A stretch of 64,000 nucleotides of DNA from Centroberyx gerrardi. Its lineage: Eukaryota > Chordata > Actinopteri > Beryciformes > Berycidae. Numbering within the stretch: position 1 is the stretch's first letter; every line of letters starts with the position of its first letter. Positions 49,301 through 61,428 of this stretch are shown piece after piece. The stretch is taken from assembly GCF_048128805.1 (NCBI RefSeq), contig NC_135997.1, forward strand, positions 20,202,315 through 20,266,314. The letters are read 5' to 3'. The position numbers and the translations under genes are program-made. The notes under the pieces were generated by a model that was not told the DNA's origin, made no database searches, and saw only the letters and a list, made by a program, of their open reading frames with translations.

Positions 49301-51971
49301 CACAAGGAAAGAATAGGGCACAGGTGGGACAGACGGGAAAGGGACGGGATGGATTGGGTTGGGCTTCTATTGTAGTAATTACTGGGGGGTCATATTAGAG
49401 TAATTATGGTAAAATTGGGATGGGTTCTGTTATGATACTTATATGGTTGAATGATTGAAGGATGGGTTGGACTGTTAGAAGAATTATGGTAAATTATGGG
49501 TTGTTATGATATTGATGGTACATTATTAATTGGGTGGGTAATATAATATTTGTTAAATTGCTAATGGGATGAGTTTAATTATAGTAATTATGGTTACATT
49601 ATGTTGAATATTGGGGTGAAGGGTAATGTATCTCTCCTCTTTAAGTTAAAGATGGTATGATAATTTTATGCCACAGACTGTTTTACTGGTGGGCATTTAA
49701 GACCTGGGGCTCTATTTAATGGGGGTTATAACTGTATATGGGTATATAGGATAGTTGTATGGGTAATTTGGGCATCTCCTTTACCTTTCATACATGTATC
49801 ATACAGATCATTTATTTGGGAAGAGGGGAGTAATTGTAGAAATACAGCAGAGGACAGTCAGCCTCTATTAAAAAAAAAAAAAAAAAAGATCAAACTCCAT
49901 TCTGCTGTAACAGCTAACTATGGAAAGCTGTGCTGCCATGTTAGGATCAGCGGTAAATCATTAGTAACAATTAATGTAACAGTTAAAAGCCTATAAGGAT
50001 TTCCTTGACTACAGTGTAATTAGCAGTGGTGAGATGGGTGTAGCTAAAGTTAAAAATCCTCCGCTGCAGCATTAAGTGTAGAACTACTGATGGAGAGTTT
50101 AGGAAGGTTGTACTTTTGGCACCATGTGCCATCATGGTGAGAAGCTGTCACTAGTTACTTAGTAACAGCCATGGAGCAGTTTTGTGGAGCTAACTTGGTA
50201 TAAAAAGGTAGTGACCAAACTCTTTATCAATGGCCCTGGGCTAAGCCTTTCAATGTCATTCAGACACTTAGTTCTAGGTTAAAGTGAATTAATCCTGTTT
50301 TAATAGGCTATTTAGGACAGGTAGTCAGGTAATGCAGGGTAATTTAAGCTGTTTGTCTTTTGTCTGCTCATGTTCTCTCTCTATAAATCAAATCTTTGCA
50401 TATAACCTGAGCTAAGCCATTTCTACACCATAACCCTTCCTTCTGCCCCCCTTCACCCCGTGGGCCTCTCCTATTCCAGGTACATAGAGATTTTTAAGAG
50501 CAGCCGCAATGAGATCAGAGCCTACTATGAGCTGCCCCGACGTGGGATGGGGGGCCAGAGACCGGGGCCCTATGATAGGCCCATGATGGGGGGGCCCAGA
50601 GGAGGGTTCTTTGGGCCCGGGCCCAGCCGTGGAGGGGCACTAATGGACACCATGAGGAGCGGAGGAGGCTACGGAGGAGGTAAGCAGGGTTTTTCCTGTA
50701 TCGAGAATTTTCTGGTGGTCGCCAAAGTGTAACTGGAGAGCACCGAAGCCGCCAGAAGGAAAAAATTATAATTTAGTGCTGTAAAATGTGATTTAAAACT
50801 GTTTTTAATGAGAAGCAGTATGACAAGCAATGTTCAGCAAGATGTCCTTAATTTTGTTAAATGTTTATAAATATACAGACATGCCTCAATTTTATATTGC
50901 CTGATGATGGAAAATACAATAGATACTTTTACTAGTATGTTTTGGTTCCTGCCTGGTTCAGTTCTGCATCACTGTCAAAGTTTCATATTGGTTAATTATT
51001 ATAAAACAAGGACACACTGTGTCATAGACGCGAAGTGTGGCACCATACACCGGTGGCACACATGGATAAAAAAAATGGCCCTGGAAATTTGACCCAATTT
51101 TTGAGTTTTTCTTTATTGCTCTGTCTCCCTCTTTCTCTCTGTTTCCATTGCCCTCTGTGTCTAGGTTATGGTGGCTTTGACAACTACAATGGCTTCAACA
51201 ATTACTGTTTTGGCAATGGCATGTTTGATGACCGGGTGAGAGGAGAGAGGGGAGGAAGAGGTAAAGTCCATATTTATTTACCCACTAAAGGCTGGCGTTC
51301 ACACATACTGATCTGTGTTTTAAAGCCCCACAAGTTTTTTTTTATCAGTTTCATTATCACTATAACGTTGGTCCACATTACTTTACGCCATTTTCTAATG
51401 CCTAGAAAGTACTATTGGTTACCAGTAGATGTATTTTGTGTGTGTGTGTGTGTGTTTGCAGGGATGGGGGGCCATGGCTATGGTGGGACAGGTGACACTG
51501 GCTCAGGATTCCACAGTGGCCATTTTGTCCATATGAGGGGTCTGCCATTCCGTGCTACAGAAGGAGACATTGCTAAAGTAAGTATACACACACACACACA
51601 CACACACAGAGCACTGATCAAACACAAGATCATTTCTCTTGAAAGATTTCCAATGATGAGACACTTTAGAGCTACGTTTAATATTTGACCATTAATTTGG
51701 ATCTATGTCTGTGTGCCTGTGTTTTCTATTTATGTATATCTATCTATTATGTATTGTATATTGTTGTTTGTTAGTACGACTAATATAACCAGCAACTAAA
51801 TTCATTTGCATTTACAACATTTGGATAAACATTCTCAATGTTAGTAGTGAGGAGAATACGTGAAATCAGTTTTTTTGACTTGGGGACATTAATAAGTCAT
51901 TCAAGTCAGTTTGTCTGCCCGTTCCTGTGTATGTCTCTGTGTGTCTGTCTTTGTGTATGTCTGTGTACGCC

Positions 51972-52002
<31 letters not shown>

Positions 52003-53892
52003 TTTAGTTCTTCTCTCCTCTGAGTCCACTGAGGGTCCACATTGATGTGGCTCCAAACGGCAAGTCGACTGGAGAGGCAGATGTGGAGTTCCGCTCCCAC
52101 GAAGACGCCGTGGCGGCCATGTCCAAGGACAAGAACCACATGCGTACGTCCTCTCCTCCTCTTCACTTTCCTCTTCTACCTCCTCACTTTGGTTGCCCTT
52201 TACGCTACGATGCTATGCCAGCCCAAGTAAAAACAACTTGTTGAGTAACGTTGGAGGAGTGGACCAGTTGTAGCTACAGAAACAGAATAACAGCACAAAC
52301 TGACAAACTCAACAGCGCTATTGTCTCTGTAGGTTGACTTAATGTTTAGGGCTTTCTCTTGGCTTATCAGAGTCATTGGTGATAACTTTGTCAATGGGGC
52401 TGATTTAGCATAGTATGTATTTTTCAAAGGCTACACACAACCCTGGTGTTACGCCTGTTCAAACCGATTAAACCGATTCAGAAGCCCCAATGCTTAGGAA
52501 AGACCTCCTGTAAGTCATGCAGAACATCGTGGAAGGATAATAAAGTATTTATCATGACATTATTGGGGTCTGGATATTTAACATTGTTGTTGGTAGTTTG
52601 AAGTAATTTAGGTAGACTACCTATAAGTTAAATAGGCAGAAGAAACCCAGGTTGTTTGATAGGTTGGTTGATTGATTGATTAATTGATTGATGTTGTCCT
52701 CTCCACAGAGCACCGCTATATTGAGCTGTTTCTCAACTCAACAGCCAGCGGAGCAGCTGAAATTAGTGAGTTTTTATCAACTTTATTTATTTGTGTTAAA
52801 TAACTTCTGGTCATCTTTATTTTTTATTTTATTATTTATTTTATTCCACATGGCCGTGGCCATTTTACATCTCTTCTGGTAACAGAGTGTCTTGTATTAC
52901 CCATTTTATAGAAATGTAAAGGTTAATTGCTGTTATTTGTACATTATCTAGAAAACTTTGTAAAATGTAAATTTTCCATTCAGTTATGATTTTTAACAGT
53001 ACAGAGGAGTGTAGCAGACATCGTACTTCTCATGATCATAGTCACAGATTCAAATGGAGTGTGTTTGTGGTAGGGCTGCCCCCGACCAAAGATTTTCCTA
53101 GTCGACTAGTAGTTGTTAGTTCAAGCCATTAGTCGACTAGTCGTCGCACGTTAATTATTTAAATATATATATTTTTTTATAAACACACCCAAGTCGCGGC
53201 TTCTAGCGGTCAGAAACACCGGTGAAATACACTGTGGTTCACCCAAAAAAAACACACAATAGGCGTAGGCTATTAGTCGCTTGCTTTGAGCCCCGCTGCT
53301 GCACAGAGCGCTGTTCGCTTGTTTATTCAAAGTTTATTAATATTGAACATGTCCAAATTGCACCAAATCCGACACTGCACGTCCTTGGGTCCCCAGTAAT
53401 ACACCCGCCAAGTGCAACCCTGGTCTAATAACTTTTTAACGACAAGGCGCAGCTCCCGAATGGAGTTTGAGGGTTTTTTATTTATTTTATTTTTTTCCCT
53501 GCGACTAACTGACCAATGAAAACTTCTCATCGACTAACGTTTGGTCGACTATTAAGGGGCAGCCCTAGTTTGTGGTAGATAATCTGTGTCTCTGGTGTAT
53601 TTCGCTGAACGCTTTTGGCCAACTGGGTAATCCCATTTCTTGAAATTCCCACTGAATTATTTATGTTTTCAACAATTTGTTAAATCAAATTTGGGTTTTG
53701 TGTCTTGTGATCTCGCAGTCGCATCAACTCACAATGTGTCAATATGGACAACACTTGGGAAATTATTTCATCATCATTTTTACTCTGACCTGTCTTTGGA
53801 AATACCCCTCAGGTCGTGGTGGAGGTGGTTACTATAGTAACTCAGGAGGAGGCGGAGACTCGCGGGGCAGTGGGCTGCGAGGTGCATTCTGA
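45512..53892 (+). CDS. hnrnph3: Heterogeneous nuclear ribonucleoprotein H3, three quasi-RRMs, 403 aa
   Basis: Coding exons: 45512-45599, 45932-46087, 46374-46517, 49185-49323, 50480-50679, 51165-51260, 51462-51577, 52008-52143, 52709-52765, 53813-53892. Phases agree throughout (1212 nt). hnRNP H/F proteins bind G-runs in nuclear RNA and regulate splicing. Visible landmarks: qRRM1 ([17 protein letters not shown] to MGHRYIEVFKSN), qRRM2 ([19 protein letters not shown] to [13 protein letters not shown]), a Gly/Tyr/Arg-rich linker, qRRM3 ([16 protein letters not shown] to [12 protein letters not shown]) and a short Gly-rich tail ending GLRGAF. Human HNRNPH3 (346 aa) starts at the MDWV equivalent, here 46397. 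This gene has an upstream qRRM instead. The position between pbld and rufy2 and the MGGHGYGG linker support H3 over H1/F. The tail is shorter than in human. Confidence 0.93.
46311..46344. repeat. (GT)n microsatellite upstream of hnrnph3 exon 4
   Basis: 17 GT units ending about 30 bases before the cag acceptor of exon 4, with more GT-rich sequence between. Confidence 0.95.
46518..49184 (+). other. hnrnph3 intron 4
   Basis: This is the longest intron of the gene. It is mostly AT-rich unique-looking sequence; 'aatggatagagagggcattccta' at about 48621 resembles 'aatagatagagaggacattccca' near 5990, suggesting an unclassified dispersed repeat. The acceptor at 49184 has a weak, T/G-rich tract. Confidence 0.55.
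53071..53567. mobile_element. hAT-type MITE in the last hnrnph3 intron
   Basis: It starts TAGGGCTGCCCC and ends GGGGCAGCCCTA, perfect inverted repeats, between perfect 8-bp duplications gtttgtgg (53063-53070 and 53568-53575). Sub-terminal 'gtcgactagt' and 'ggtcgacta' stretches are also inverted. The 497-bp body lacks a transposase. This is the familiar 'agggctgcccc' hAT family of vertebrates. Confidence 0.95.
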
Positions 53893-56800
53893 TGACATCA
53901 TCACACTCTTCCAACCCATCCTGACGTTTGTCTCACGTCTCTTGAGGCCTCATTTACTCATCAGGCGTCTCAAAGCAGAAGAGCTGATCTGAAGTCACTA
54001 GAATCTCAGTTTGGATAAAGAAAATGAGCTCCCCTGCTTTTAAAAGGTTTAACTATTTTGTTATGTTGCACCAGTGATGCATTGTATTCAGGGTTGCCAT
54101 GATGCTATACCAGACCAAATATCACCATAGCAAGCACTACTATGATACCATTCCAAAAGGTATACAAAGAACAAAACAACTTGACAATATTCAGTAGTTG
54201 GAGCCGTCGTAGGTAGAGAACCTGTCTGATGGTACAAACTGGAAAGTTCTGGTTTATCTTATTATATTCTTTAAAATTTAGACATTGGGATACATTATTT
54301 TGCATTAATCCTCAGAATACAAGTTGCTGCCCTATAGAGATCACACGACACTTTATAATTGTTAATACAGGGATCGTAAGAGCTTGGTATCACAACGACA
54401 GTGTCTATAAGACAGTATAGATGTATTGTGCAAGCTCTGCACTCAAAGTGATGGTCAGGTTTTGATTTCTACAGCATTAATTTACACCCTCCTAGGAAAC
54501 GCTGCCTCCCTTGGATAAATGGAGTCAAAATAGTGTATAGCACTTTGTAGAACATTTTTGTATTGAATTTTAAGTCTTATTTACCTAAAAAGATGATTGT
54601 CATTGGTGATCTACACCTGCTTAACAGAGATCAGCCAAAAACTTCAGTTTATTTTCCAAAGTTATGAAGGCCCTGGAATGGGCTATAAATGACTGTCTCT
54701 AATGTTTTGAGTTATTTTATTGGCACCATCATTCATCTTGCTTCGGCTCTCATGGTTGGCATTCGTTATGCAGATGCACCAGGGAGGCAGAGTTTCATGA
54801 GACACTGATAAACAGATGCAGCATAATTTGTTTGATTCATAAGAACAGAATTTACAGAATTTGTTTGATTGCCATTTCACTGCCGTGACCGGGCATGGTG
54901 ACAAAAAAACCTTAATAAAAAAAACGGTAAGTTGTTGACACTACATTACTGAATCACTCTGAATGTAATCACTTGATAGCAACAGAAGATGAACACTGTT
55001 TTGGCTTGACGATGTGTTCAGGCCATTGGTGCTCTTTGGGAGTTGGGGCAGGAACAGTTGGCAGTCTAAATAAAAGAAGATTTCAAGGCACTCTCTGTTC
55101 TTAAAAAGTTAAAACATTTGTTTTTAAACAGGCTTTTTTTTTTTTTTTTAACTTGGTAAGAACAGTGTGTTGGAATCCTTTGAATTTATACTAACGCTTT
55201 CACCTGACGCTGCAGCTCCCAACTGGCTGTTTGCCTCTCTCCCAGTAAGCCGTGTTAACTAAATTAACCTGTGAATACAAAAAGGGGTGAATGAAGGCAA
55301 CAAACTCTGATTTGAACATTAAAAGTGACTTTAGATAAGCTTGCCTGCTCTGAAACATTTGATAAATGTGAGCCAGTGTGTTTTCTATGAATGTTTTCAC
55401 ATGTTCATTACAAAACAAACAAAAACTAAGCTGAATATTATATTCCACTCTCAAAGAGCGGAAGTAAAAAAAAAAAAGAAAATCTCTATATTTGAGCTGT
55501 AAAATAGCTTAAGCAGCTGTTGTACATTTTGCCTAATAAATTTTTATATTTAATTCTCTTTGTGTGTCCCTGACTGTGTGTACATCACCCTTTAAAGATT
55601 TTAATTTATTTGGGGAAAATGGTCAAATAAACATGCATCTCCCCCCAGAGGATGGCAAAATGAAGTATTGAATTGAAAACACCTTTCAATTGTGGCCCTA
55701 AATGGAAACAAGCCAACTCTTAAGAGTGGATGCACATTAAAATATCAAATGAAGGATGTTGCATTATAGTCTCTACAGTAAATGTAAAACCGTTTCTGCA
55801 GGACAGACAGTACACCAACAGTGTAACAACAGTAAATGTTACCAGTGCAATTTGCAACCATTTACACAGAAACAACAGCAAACTCCATACATCATCCAGT
55901 CTGTAATTTAATTTAATCAAAAACTGCTAGACTGTCAAGGCAACATATTGTTGGCAATAAAGTGAGTTAATGTTACACAACTGGCAGCATTTAGTAAGCT
56001 AAAGGACCATACTGATTGACAACCAACATACGTACAGTATATACAAGATACAGTAGAATCAACACTGTACAAGTCCCAATCATAGTTGGGATGGATTACA
56101 AGAGTGACACTGTACAAATAACATTTCATCTCAGGCCTGGGCTCAATTCAGATTCAATTCAATCATTTTAAAATGGGAACAGAAGCCTAACTTCATTTTA
56201 TAATGACATCTATTCTCAGTTACTTCATAATAGATGGGATATGATAATCTCATATGTATGATAATCTCATATGTAAAAGTACTTGAATTTAGAAAAAAAA
56301 ATCCACCCCCTGAAATGAACTGAACCAAGGCCTGTCTTACTTCTTCATGGGAATGAGTATTTCCAGTTTTTTAGAAAACCACAGGTTGTAAACATTGTAT
56401 ACGAGTACAAAACCAGAATGTACAGTGGTACCATCATAGAAGTGGATCATCCTGCATTAGTAATGCAAAGGCCACTGCAGACCTTTTTCTGTATACTTTA
56501 CAGTCATCAAAATATATTTGACGTGAATTGTAACACAAAACGTGTCCCCTATAACTTTTTGCCAGACCATTCCTCGAGCCTACTGCCAGCTATAAAGGGA
56601 ACAGAATTGATTTTGAGTTTCCAAACCCCTCTCAGGAATGGAGCTACTGAGCAGCGGTCAAATGTGGGACTTCTATGATGACTCCATCGACACAGAGCAG
56701 AACTGACTTCAAGTGGTTAGAGAAGGTTCAACCATTCCCTGTGCATCTTGTTCCACGATTAACTCCCTGGAACTTAAAAAAGTACAAATTCATGTGCATA

Positions 56801-59320
56801 AAACAACATAGAATCAAACATAAATACTCTCAAATTAATCTGTCTATTGTACAAGCAATACAGGATTGGCAAATTTCAAAACATACTTTGTGGCTTTGTT
56901 AATGTCTCAGGTGTGTAATACTCTGTTTAGTCTCTCCTCAACAACCAGTAACTAGTCAGTCAAGCAGTCAGTCTGAAAGTCAGTCAGTCAGTTTGACTGA
57001 CTGACTGACCAGAGATGCTATGGCAGCTCCTGTGCTGTTTTTTGTTGCTCCTTTTTGTCATGTCAAGCAGCGCCCACAGCATTAGTGCCTCAAACAAACA
57101 AATGAAAACAGTGAAATGTGCCTTTAATCCAGACAGAGGGAAACCTGAACACATGCTTGGCTAGCACTGGCTAGTGTTGTTAGTTTGAAATATTTTGGGC
57201 CATTATTTCAGATTCTGTCAACACATAGAAATATTGAATAAACATAAGGCCCAATTTGGCACCATGAGAAGCAGATTGATAATATTAATGGCATTTACAC
57301 AGGCACAAATGACAGATATGATTTTCTCATAACTGTCTGCACATCTGATTTTAAGACCGTTTTTGAAAAATTATGAGAAGATCACATCTGTGCTAAAAGG
57401 CGTAAAAAAAGAAAAAAAAGATTTTGTGCTCCTTTGTAAACCTAGCCAAACGTAGAATGAGGCTCAACATGAAGAGCAGACGTAGTCATATTGTCAGGAG
57501 AGCAAAACCTGCTTGTGAACGTTCCTGGAATGAGTTTGCAGAAGCATCTCAGTGCTAAGACCGTCTTAGTTTCACTGCACATTTTACACTGACATTCTGA
57601 GGAGGACGAACCTTCCCAGTGGGCCTCATTTATTCTGTAACGCTCCCTCCGACTGAATACACACACACCGCTCCTGACGGTCACTGCCAGTTCCAAAATG
57701 TCACACTGTTACTCCGGGGAGAAGGCTGCACTTCAACAGGAAATCTTACAATTATTTACCCTTTGTGGCACAAGTCTGATCTTCACATGGCTGTCCAAAC
57801 AGAAATATAGCAGTTTAGGTTTCTGCCATGTCAGACAGCCATGAGAAGGTCTGACTGGCATGAAGAGTTGAAAATCTGATCTGTTGTCCCTGTGTAAATG
57901 CTGAGTTAGGTTCATGTTCATTTCACTCCACCTCAAAAGAGAAAACCGTCTTAGTGATGAGATGCTTTGGAGTCATCAGACTTTATAAAGTTTGATTCAA
58001 CAACAACTGAATGTATCAAGATTCTACCAATATTCCCTTCTGATCTGAAATCAGTTTGGCTGTTCAGTCACTGTGAGACTTAGATGCTCATCTGACCCGA
58101 TTTGTAGAGGCTTGATACATGTACAGGTGCAGTACTACATAATAGGCTGGGAGCGGGGGATTTGGTCATGAAAAACATCTGCTCATTACAGTCAGTTTCA
58201 TTTCGTCAGTTTGTGGTAAAGTAGTCCCTCCTTTTAGAGCTCAGCTGACTTCAAATCAGCTTCCATGCCCTTTCTCCTCCCCCTAACCTTTAGACCTGAC
58301 TCCAGATCAGCATCAGTGCTGTATAGGCAACGCCACACTGCTACAGTTCACCTGACTGTATTCAGGTGCATGTGCTTTGTAAAATGTGTTTGGTTTTTCG
58401 CTGTATAGTACTGAATCCTGGTGGAGGGGGGGAATAGAGCTGATGAAGTGATGAGGTGGAAGCGGTGGAGCGGTCCAAACTGATATCGTCCCCAAACAGT
58501 CTGGTTGTGTGATTCTATTTTACCCTGTACTCTGTCTACAGTGGAAGGCTCACAATTATTTAAATGTTCTTTATTATGCACTGAACGTGATGAAGCATTT
58601 ATCAAATTTTGGAAAGTTGAACTGCATTGTATTTTTATAACTCCTATGAGCCAAGCCAGTGTCACACCTGTCACAGAGCCTTGATTGGACTGGGTCTGGA
58701 TTGACCCAAGGAGAGTTTTCCGTTTGTATTTTGAAACTGCATGGCTGCATTTGTCAAGGTCCTTGATATATAAACTTAAAGAAAATATATATTTTCCTCA
58801 CCCCAAGTCATGATTATTGATGAGAATACAGCAGACTGAGGACACTCACTATCTTGAATTCCCACCTAGTTACTACTCAAGTCAGTACTCTTGCCCCATG
58901 CTATCCTGGACTGATTGTATTTGGTCTTCCTGGACCGGCCTACAGTGTTTCACACCTTGTGTTTGCTCTGCTTCTTCCTCTGTCTGAACTGAAGAGATGT
59001 TGCTGTTTGGATGCTTTACACTGCAGAACAGCTGTAGAAAAAGTAGTGACATCAAACAAGGTGACCAGAAATGTGAGAACAAAAAATGATGCAGGAATGA
59101 CTTTGTACGTGAGCGACTTCCTTCAGCATCTTGTAGATTAGTCAAACCAAGAGCCCTACATCTTTATGCACATGGTCCATTCCTGGCAGAAAACAATGTG
59201 TTGAGATGGGCAGAACTTGGGAGATAGATCTTACAAACGATTGGAGGAACAACGCCTGGGCTACTTGGTGGTCTGATCTCAGTTTGATTGGAGCAGCTGC
59301 GGTGAGGGCATGGGACTTCC
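53893..59320. other. Convergent 3' UTRs of hnrnph3 and rufy2
   Basis: No gene is seen. Likely hnrnph3 poly(A) signals are AATAAA at 55535-55540 (followed by a GT-rich stretch) and 55626-55631. A 13-bp perfect inverted repeat of CAGT/CTGA units sits at about 56979-57009. The remainder, to the rufy2 stop at 59321, is probably its 3' UTR in part, with several TTTATT (minus-strand AATAAA) candidates. Confidence 0.55.
55535..55540 (+). terminator. Candidate poly(A) signal of hnrnph3
   Basis: AATAAA about 1.64 kb after the stop, followed within 40 bases by a T-rich then GT-rich downstream element (ttctctttgtgtgtccctg...gtgtgtac), the classic arrangement. Confidence 0.6.
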
Positions 59321-61374
59321 TCACGTGGGATTGGAGGAGCATCGCTGGAGGAGGAGGGCGTGGCAGGTGTCACAGACTCTGACCGGTTTAGGAGAGGCTG
59401 GCAGAGGAAGCTCGTTGTCAGAGCAGCTGTTACAGAAAATCTCCCCGCAGTTCCTACAGTGGTGCTGAAGGGAGACACACAAAAACACACACACGTCATC
59501 AGCATCCATAACCACAATACTTATATATACATAAAAAGCAATACTAAATCCCAAAACATTAAGAATTTAAATGTTATTGTATTATGATACGTATTTTGTT
59601 AAAGTGGTTAGCCATGGTGGCTATCACTGCTCATGCTAACTACCCAGTTCTTCATCTATTTATTCCAAATAAACTGCTGTTGCTGCTGCCGGAATCTAAA
59701 ACGCATCACTTCCTGTAGGCCAGAGGATTTTCCCCAGGAAAGACCTACCCTACACCGGGTGTTTAGACAAGCATGTAGAACAGAAGATAAACGCTTTCAT
59801 GAACTGAGTATAGATTGAATCACAAATGCCTTACATTAACTGACAATAGAGAATTGCAAACGGACATTTATTTATGTGAAAAAGTCATGGATTATTACTT
59901 CACGTCATAAGTGTGTAATACTCTGTACATAATAAATTTGACCATGTCTAGATTATTTATCCATCTCTCTGAGCCAGATGTAGGGGTGCAGGACATCGTA
60001 ACGCTCCAATTATTGTCATTTCATAATCATCTGACGACTGACCTTTCGTCTTGAGATGGAGAACTCCTTCTCACACAGCTTACAGTGGCTGGCTTCCTTG
60101 TCCTTCAGCCAAACCTGCCCCCCCTGGAACAACGACAAAACAAATCACGGTTCCCCCCAAACTTTACATTCCATATATTAAAAAGCAAAGACACTACATA
60201 TATACTGTCCATTACATACTGTACATTACTGTCCAAAATCTGTTTCTATGTTGACACTTAACCAAGACGCAGCATGTTAGCAGTCTTTATAATATAAAGA
60301 CTGTGTGAGTGATTTGCATGCTGATGTAATGGTTTAGATTCATGTTCTTTTGTTAAGACTTTTTTTCTTTTCATATTTTTGTCTCATCTTACTATTGCCT
60401 TACCTGAAGAGCTTTGTTGGCTTCTTTGATGTCCTCAATCTTCAATTTGGATCTGATGAGGAGAATTAACAAATGAACCAACACGGGTCATGATTCTCAT
60501 GTCAGTAATACAACATGCCTCTGATACAACCATTCCAAGATATTTCTGTTCTTGTGAGCAGTGCACTTTTCAGTTATATTGTAGAATCAGCTGCTGGTTG
60601 AGTTTACAATCCAGCTCCTCCATAGTTTGGTTGGCAGAAACATTTCAGAACAACATGACTAGGCAAGTATAACATAATGGAGAATGAAGAATTTCACCCT
60701 GGATAAAGGCACCCAGCTAATGCCATATGTATGTAGCCTACATAGTCTTTTGGTCTGTCTGTACTGCATCAGGGCATCAGGATAGCTGTTGAATGAGGCC
60801 AGTGTGTTTCTTGTTCACTTTCCCCACCCAGTCTTCCCAGTTAATCAGGGTTCTAACTGCCAACCTTCCACTTTCAAATTCACCTTTCTGACTACTGCTA
60901 CCCCCATAAGTTTATATTTTTAGAGGACAATTGATAATGTACTATGTTGACTGGCTACATTTAGGTCCTAAATACTAGTAATGTAAGACTTTACAATACC
61001 AGTTAGAATAAAATATAAAACCGCACAACCGCACAAACACTTCACAAATACTATATTTCACTGTATACAAGACCTTTTGATCTCAAATGAAATACATTTT
61101 GATATACAATGTTTATTCACTGAGTTTTACAGCTTAGTTCCTCCAGAGCCTCTTCATGGTCCACACAGAGTCTGACACCTGGACCGGCGCTTGTGTGCTG
61201 CAGCATACGGCGTGATATGATATGGAAACAGCAAACATAATGAAGGCATATTTACTCGCTGAGTTTAGAGCCTAGCTCCTCCAGAGCTTGTTCTTGGTCT
61301 TCACAGATGGTCTTCAGCTGAATGTTCTCATCATGGAGACGGTGGAACTCCTGGACAGCAATAAAACATACACA

Positions 61375-61428
<54 letters not shown>

